DNA of 64,000 nt from Alkalicoccobacillus murimartini (GTDB lineage: Bacteria; Bacillota; Bacilli; Bacillales; Bacillaceae_D): the NCBI RefSeq assembly GCF_030813245.1, contig NZ_JAUSUA010000002.1, positions 620,001 through 684,000 of the forward strand, in the 5' to 3' direction. Made by a program: the position numbers and the translations under genes. The notes beneath the pieces are model-generated. The model had not been told where the DNA came from, did not search any database, and was given only the letters and a program-made list of their open reading frames with translations. This document shows positions 59,927 to 64,000 of the stretch, in pieces. How positions within the stretch are numbered: position 1 is the stretch's first letter; every line of letters starts with the position of its first letter.

Positions 59927-59966
59927 ATTCTCAATTGAGAATAGCAAGTTCGTTCGTTCCCGTCAA
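59927..59966 (-). promoter_or_regulatory. Siderophore operon promoter with Fur-type box
   Basis: On the minus strand TTGACG (59966-59961), a 17-bp spacer and TATTCT (59943-59938) form a promoter. The perfect palindrome ATTCTCAATTGAGAAT (59927-59942) overlaps the -10 and resembles the Fur 7-1-7 core TGATAATNATTATCA with several differences. Confidence 0.65.
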
Positions 59967-60083
59967 TAAGCAGTTTTATAGCATATGAAAAAAAGCTAAA
60001 AATCTTTTAAAAAACACAGTAAAATTCCAAACATTTCAAGTTCTTGCCGATATAAAAGAGAGAATGAAAAAGGGGAGACAGAT

Positions 60084-61364
60084 ATGAAGCTCACATTCAA
60101 AAGAACACAACCACCCATTGTCGCTGAACCAGAGCACATGGTGGATTTCAACCCACCTGAGGATATCTTAATTCAATTAGAGATGATCCATCTATCAAAA
60201 AAAGATATCATTCATCTCATGCAGATCAAACATGCCGTTTGTGCTTCAATCGACGAAATAACCGATTCATTTTACCAATCCATTATTCAACAACCAAATT
60301 TACTTTCCATGATCAATGCTCATTCTTCTGTTGAAAAGCTTAAAAATACGTTAAAAGCTCATATACTAGATATGTTTTCAGGAACTTTAAATAGAGATTT
60401 TGTAGATAAACGAAAACGAATTGCCACTGCTCATGTTCGTATTGGCTTACAATCGAAGTGGTATTTAGCTGCTTTCTGTAATTTGCAATCAGCCATTTTT
60501 CAAGTCATAGCCAAAGATTCACGTTTGCTCGATTCACAAAAATTTGAAGCCTTTGATTCTATCGCCAAAATCCTTAGTTTTGAGCAGCAGCTTGTTATGG
60601 ACTCCTATGAAAAACAGGATCAGGTGCGTAATGAACAAGAACACGCTCGCCGAACAGAACTTTTAGATCGAATGAATCAATCGGCCGGAGAGTTAGCAGC
60701 AATATCTATTGAAACCAACACGTCCATTCAGGCAACTGAATCTCATGCCCATTTGATTAATGACATCGCTCGTGAAGGCATGACACTTGCAATCAAATCA
60801 GCCACATTATGCAAAGATGGCCAAACACATATGCAGGATCAAAAAGAGCAATCAACCATGCTAGAGAATCACATCCACAAAGTAACTGCTCAAACAGATC
60901 GGCTCCACGCCAGTACAAAAGAAATTACAGATATTATTGGGATGGTAAGCTCTATTGCAGAACAGACAAATTTACTAGCTCTAAATGCTTCCATTGAAGC
61001 CGCAAGAGCGGGAGACGCAGGTAAAGGGTTTGCGGTCGTTGCAGAAGAGGTCAGGAAACTCGCTGAAGAAACCAGGTTGGCCACTACACACATCAAAAAA
61101 CTAATCGCAGATACAGCCGAACAAATGGACAATGTCTCATCTGCCATGACAACCATTGATTCCTCTATGAAAAAAACACAGATGCTAACAGGTCAGGCCG
61201 CCTCATCATTTACACGCATCCAGGATTCAACCAATCTAAGCAAACAGCAAAATGATACAATCACAGAAAAGATCACAGAACTACTTTCAAAAATTGACGG
61301 AATGAAACAAGACGCTATGCAGGTGTCTATCTCCGCGGATCGCCTAAACGAAATGAATCATTAA
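60084..61364 (+). CDS. hemAT: HemAT-like haem-based aerotaxis transducer
   Basis: This 426-residue soluble receptor has a globin-coupled sensor domain (about 25-180) with proximal His117 in [11 protein letters not shown], matching HemAT His123, and Tyr64 and Leu86 at the positions of HemAT Tyr70 and Leu92 in the distal pocket. The signalling domain (about 190-420) carries [20 protein letters not shown] at its tip. It senses O2 and modulates CheA. AAAGGGGAG precedes the ATG. Transcribed alone and ended by repeat copy 4. Confidence 0.95.
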   Translation: MKLTFKRTQPPIVAEPEHMVDFNPPEDILIQLEMIHLSKKDIIHLMQIKHAVCASIDEITDSFYQSIIQQPNLLSMINAHSSVEKLKNTLKAHILDMFSGTLNRDFVDKRKRIATAHVRIGLQSKWYLAAFCNLQSAIFQVIAKDSRLLDSQKFEAFDSIAKILSFEQQLVMDSYEKQDQVRNEQEHARRTELLDRMNQSAGELAAISIETNTSIQATESHAHLINDIAREGMTLAIKSATLCKDGQTHMQDQKEQSTMLENHIHKVTAQTDRLHASTKEITDIIGMVSSIAEQTNLLALNASIEAARAGDAGKGFAVVAEEVRKLAEETRLATTHIKKLIADTAEQMDNVSSAMTTIDSSMKKTQMLTGQAASSFTRIQDSTNLSKQQNDTITEKITELLSKIDGMKQDAMQVSISADRLNEMNH

Positions 61365-61371
61365 TTTATGT

Positions 61372-61560
61372 AAAGGGACTGGAAAGAACTGCTTTAGCTA
61401 TCTAAAAACCCGAAAGATTATGCTGTTAATCTCGCATGATCTTTCGGGTTTTTCTCGTTATAAGAGAGCGAGGTCACCGCTCCGGACATACACTCCGCTT
61501 TCCATGGGAGTCTACATGTATGTCCTACGCTAGTTTTAGCTCATTTGTAAGGGGACAAAG
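61372..61560. repeat. Dispersed intergenic repeat, copy 4 (terminator at 61404-61453)
   Basis: AGGGACTGGAAAGAACTG, TTTAGCTATCTAAAAACCCGAA and the hairpin AAAAACCCGAAAGATTATG / CATGATCTTTCGGGTTTTT match copy 3. Then come GTTATAAGAGAGCGAGG, CCGCTCCGGACATACACTC and a hairpin GGACATACA / TGTATGTCC, followed by GCTAGTTTTAGCTCAT. The terminator serves hemAT (+) and the convergent sugar permease gene. Confidence 0.85.
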
Positions 61561-61571
61561 ACTACATACTA

Positions 61572-62570
61572 TTACGCTTCTTTTGTCTGTCCACGTTGAC
61601 GAAGAACATCGATGTAAACGGCTAGGATAATAACCGCACCAATAATGGTCATCTGTAAATCAGAAGAGACATTTAATAAATTCAAGCCATTTCTCAAAAC
61701 AGCAATGATTAACGTACCAATCATCGTTCCCCAAACCGTTCCAATTCCACCAAATAAACTCGCCCCACCAATGATGACTGCGGCAATTGCATCAAGTTCA
61801 TACCCCATCCCTGCTAGTGGAAAGGCCGAGTCTACTCTTCCTACCATTACTAATCCCGCAACACCCGCCAATAGACCACTTGAGGTATAGACAAGGATTA
61901 AGATCTTATCCACATTTATACCGGAAAGTCGGGCCGCTTCTTTGTTTCCTCCAATTGCGTAGATATAGGTGCCAATTGTCGTCCTCGTCAAAAAGAAATG
62001 CATAGCCACATATAAGAAGATGACAACTAAAAAACTGACTGGAACCGGACCAATTGATCCGCTGCCAATATATTGAATAGAAAATGCAAATCCTGCAATA
62101 GGAGCAGCCCCAGTAATAATAAGGGCAAAACCTCTGGCAATGTTCATCATTCCTAATGTTGAGATAAATGGATGTGGCAAGCGTAGCTTTGTTAAAGCCA
62201 GTCCATTTAGCCATCCAAAAAATGCCCCTACCGCTAAACAAGAGATAATCCCAAGCACAGGACCTAACCCCCAGTTAACAGAAACAACCCCCATGACCAT
62301 AGCTGAGAGTGCCAGCAAGGATCCTACTGATAAATCAATGCCCGACGTAAGAATAGGTAGTAACACAGCAAGTGCCAGAATGGCAATAATACTTGCCTGA
62401 CGTGTAATGTTAAACATATTATCAACTGTAAAGAAGTACTCTGTGGAAAATGAGAGAATGATACAGAGAATTAATAAGCCAAAAAGCGCACCAAACTTAG
62501 TCAAAAAATCGCGATAAAAAGAAGATGATTTCGTGTCTGCGGTCTCCGTATTTTGTTGTAGCTCTGCCAT
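61572..62570 (-). CDS. rbsC: Sugar ABC transporter permease (RbsC type)
   Basis: This 332-residue membrane protein has the RbsC pattern: ILTSGIDLSVGSLLALSAMV, FISTLGMMNIARG, IYAIGGNKEAARLSGINV and AAVIIGGASLFGGIGTVWGT. It pairs with the ATPase gene 1 bp upstream. Ribose is the best guess; galactose, AI-2 or other monosaccharides are not excluded, because the binding-protein gene is not downstream as in B. subtilis rbsACB. Confidence 0.87.
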   Translation of the reverse strand: MAELQQNTETADTKSSSFYRDFLTKFGALFGLLILCIILSFSTEYFFTVDNMFNITRQASIIAILALAVLLPILTSGIDLSVGSLLALSAMVMGVVSVNWGLGPVLGIISCLAVGAFFGWLNGLALTKLRLPHPFISTLGMMNIARGFALIITGAAPIAGFAFSIQYIGSGSIGPVPVSFLVVIFLYVAMHFFLTRTTIGTYIYAIGGNKEAARLSGINVDKILILVYTSSGLLAGVAGLVMVGRVDSAFPLAGMGYELDAIAAVIIGGASLFGGIGTVWGTMIGTLIIAVLRNGLNLLNVSSDLQMTIIGAVIILAVYIDVLRQRGQTKEA

Positions 62571-62571
62571 A

Positions 62572-64000
62572 TTATTTGCCCCCTGTCGCCGCTCTCATGA
62601 TCCGTTCCTGAGATGCAGTTTCCCTATCAAAATCTCCTGTAAGCGTACCTTCATGCATCACTAATATGCGATCACACATTCCCAATAGTTCAGGTAACTC
62701 GGAGGAAATGACTACTACAATCTTTCCTTTTTCAATCAATTCATTCATTAATCTATACACTTCCACCTTTGCCCCAACATCAATACCCCGTGTTGGTTCA
62801 TCAAAGATAAAAACCTCAGCATCCGTTGAAAGCCATTTGGCAATAACCACCTTTTGTTGGTTTCCACCACTTAAAAAACGCGCCTTCATTCCAGCTTTGG
62901 CTGGTTGAATGTTCAACTCCTGTACATAGTGCTCCCCATTCTTATATAGAGCCCGTTTTTTCAACACCCCTGCTTGTTTATACTTAAATAAAGATCCGAG
63001 ATTTATATTAAATCGAAGGGTTTGTCCTAAAACTAATCCTTCACCTTTTCGATCTTCCGTTATAAAAGCAAGGCCTGCCTGGATGGCGTCTTTTGGGGAA
63101 TTGATGGTCATTTCCTGACCAAATATAGAGATTGAGCCTTGTGTTTTGGGATCTGCGCCAAATATGGCTCGGGCAAGTTCGGTTCGACCTGCGCCCACAA
63201 GCCCAGCAAGTCCGAGAATCTCCCCTTGATAGGCAGAAAATGAAAGAGGTTCTGGATACATCGCGATCTGTAACCCATCTACACGCAACCCTTCCTTTCC
63301 TCGCTCAGATTCAATTTTAGGAAATTTCTCATTAAGTGTTCGTCCAACCATCAGTTCGACCATTTTATCCGAAATTGTCTCTTTAACTGGCAATGTCTCT
63401 ACCTTTAATCCATCTCTTAAAATAGTGACCCGGTCACCAAGCTCCTTAATCTCCTCCAACCGGTGAGATATAAAAATAATAGCAAGGCCTTCTTTTCGTA
63501 GCTCCTTTACAGATGCAAAGAGCTGCTCTACTTCTGTTCCACTTAAACTAGAAGTAGGTTCATCCATAATTAATAGCTTCGCATCAGTTGTCAAAGCCTT
63601 AGCAATTTCAATAATTTGCTGTAAACCAATACCTAGTGATCCTGTTCTCTTCTCAATTAAATCCGGATTCTGCCCCAGGCGTATAAGTAGCTCTCTTGCC
63701 TTCCTTTTCATATGTTTACGATTAAGCATGCTAAAGCGATGTCTTTCGTTCCCTAAAAAGATATTCTCATATACTTTTAATTCCGGAATCATATTTAATT
63801 CTTGGTAGATCGTTGCAATGCCAACATTCATGGAATCAGAAGGAGTTTCGAAGGTTACCTTTTCTCCCTGCCAATACATCTCCCCTTCATCCATGGAATA
63901 CGCTCCCGTTAACATCTTTATTAACGTTGATTTTCCCGCCCCATTCTCTCCTAATAACACGTGCACTTCTCCAGCTTCCACATCGAGATCCAACCCTTTT
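62572..64000 (-). CDS. rbsA: Sugar ABC transporter ATPase (RbsA type), 5' end beyond the window
   Basis: The visible 476 residues cover nearly two complete ATPase domains: first Walker A GENGAGKST, signature TGSLGIGLQQ (degenerate) and Walker B LLIMDEPTSSL; second domain with VGAGRTEL (degenerate Walker A), signature LSGGNQQK and VFIFDEPTRGID. This asymmetric pattern is typical of RbsA/MglA. The frame continues past base 64000, and the TTG at 63993 is not its start. It fuels RbsC. Confidence 0.9.
   Translation of the reverse strand, partial: KGLDLDVEAGEVHVLLGENGAGKSTLIKMLTGAYSMDEGEMYWQGEKVTFETPSDSMNVGIATIYQELNMIPELKVYENIFLGNERHRFSMLNRKHMKRKARELLIRLGQNPDLIEKRTGSLGIGLQQIIEIAKALTTDAKLLIMDEPTSSLSGTEVEQLFASVKELRKEGLAIIFISHRLEEIKELGDRVTILRDGLKVETLPVKETISDKMVELMVGRTLNEKFPKIESERGKEGLRVDGLQIAMYPEPLSFSAYQGEILGLAGLVGAGRTELARAIFGADPKTQGSISIFGQEMTINSPKDAIQAGLAFITEDRKGEGLVLGQTLRFNINLGSLFKYKQAGVLKKRALYKNGEHYVQELNIQPAKAGMKARFLSGGNQQKVVIAKWLSTDAEVFIFDEPTRGIDVGAKVEVYRLMNELIEKGKIVVVISSELPELLGMCDRILVMHEGTLTGDFDRETASQERIMRAATGGK

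Noticed and set aside
1-64000. Anti-phage defence island, biosynthetic cluster, IS element or CRISPR array
   Set aside because: No transposase, integrase, restriction enzyme, cas gene, spaced direct repeats, or NRPS/PKS domains were found; accessory content is limited to repeats and a few unassigned proteins.

Overview
The window looks like chromosome of a low-GC Bacillota, family Bacillaceae. This rests on established families and signals: SinI/SinR-type regulators, a TnrA-type box, CcpA cre sites, an LtaS-type enzyme, HemAT, YisL and YdhK homologues, strong AGGAGG ribosome sites and frequent GTG/TTG starts. Nested GC-rich palindromes in two gaps resemble repeats common in alkaliphilic or halophilic Bacillus relatives, so an Alkalihalobacillus-like organism is a reasonable inference. 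No phage, IS element, CRISPR array, tRNA or rRNA was found.

Layout. 1-10 kb: the end of a Mn/Zn ABC permease operon (MntD); a GNAT/HAD/M20 peptidase group; a dicarboxylate transporter with its CitA/DcuS-type two-component system; and a large dCache chemoreceptor. 10-14 kb: an NAD-salvage operon (nicotinamidase, nicotinate phosphoribosyltransferase, NadD, PH-domain protein) in which the nicotinamidase carries an in-frame stop. 14-15.2 kb: a SinI/SinR/SlrR-like regulatory island with three copies of the same 16-bp operator. 15-28 kb: RocD, an MFS carrier, a second DASS carrier, a lone DhaL, an MHYT-GGDEF-EAL protein, an acyltransferase, an LtaS-type enzyme, a flavin reductase and an SDR. 28-38.7 kb: PAS-chemoreceptor, MetE-C-like methyltransferase, DMP19-like protein, MazG-like protein, FrnE, an EIIC-like membrane protein with a soluble N-terminal domain, an alpha/beta hydrolase, an MntA-type lipoprotein behind a probable MntR operator, duplicated small membrane proteins and a second flavin reductase.

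38.8-46.5 kb: metallophosphoesterase, then a sugar-acid catabolic operon (dehydrogenase, TRAP DctPQM, UxaA) with a cre site and a divergent AraC regulator. 46.7-49 kb: a MocR regulator divergent from an Asp/Glu racemase. 49.2 kb: a dense cluster of DnaA boxes upstream of a YdhK-type lipoprotein. 50-54 kb: assimilatory nitrite reductase operon (nasF, nirB, nirD) with a TnrA-type box at about -50. 54-60 kb: YisL, an orphan peptide-binding lipoprotein, and a siderophore-uptake pair with a Fur-type box. 60-64 kb: HemAT and the start of a sugar ABC transporter running off the window.

Across the window, four gene ends share a dispersed intergenic repeat that usually includes a terminator-type hairpin. 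The least ordinary signals are the Sin island with its non-ATG sinI, the nonsense-interrupted nicotinamidase, the DnaA-box cluster, the four-copy repeat, and several proteins with unassigned domains (MazG-like C terminus, EIIC-like N terminus).
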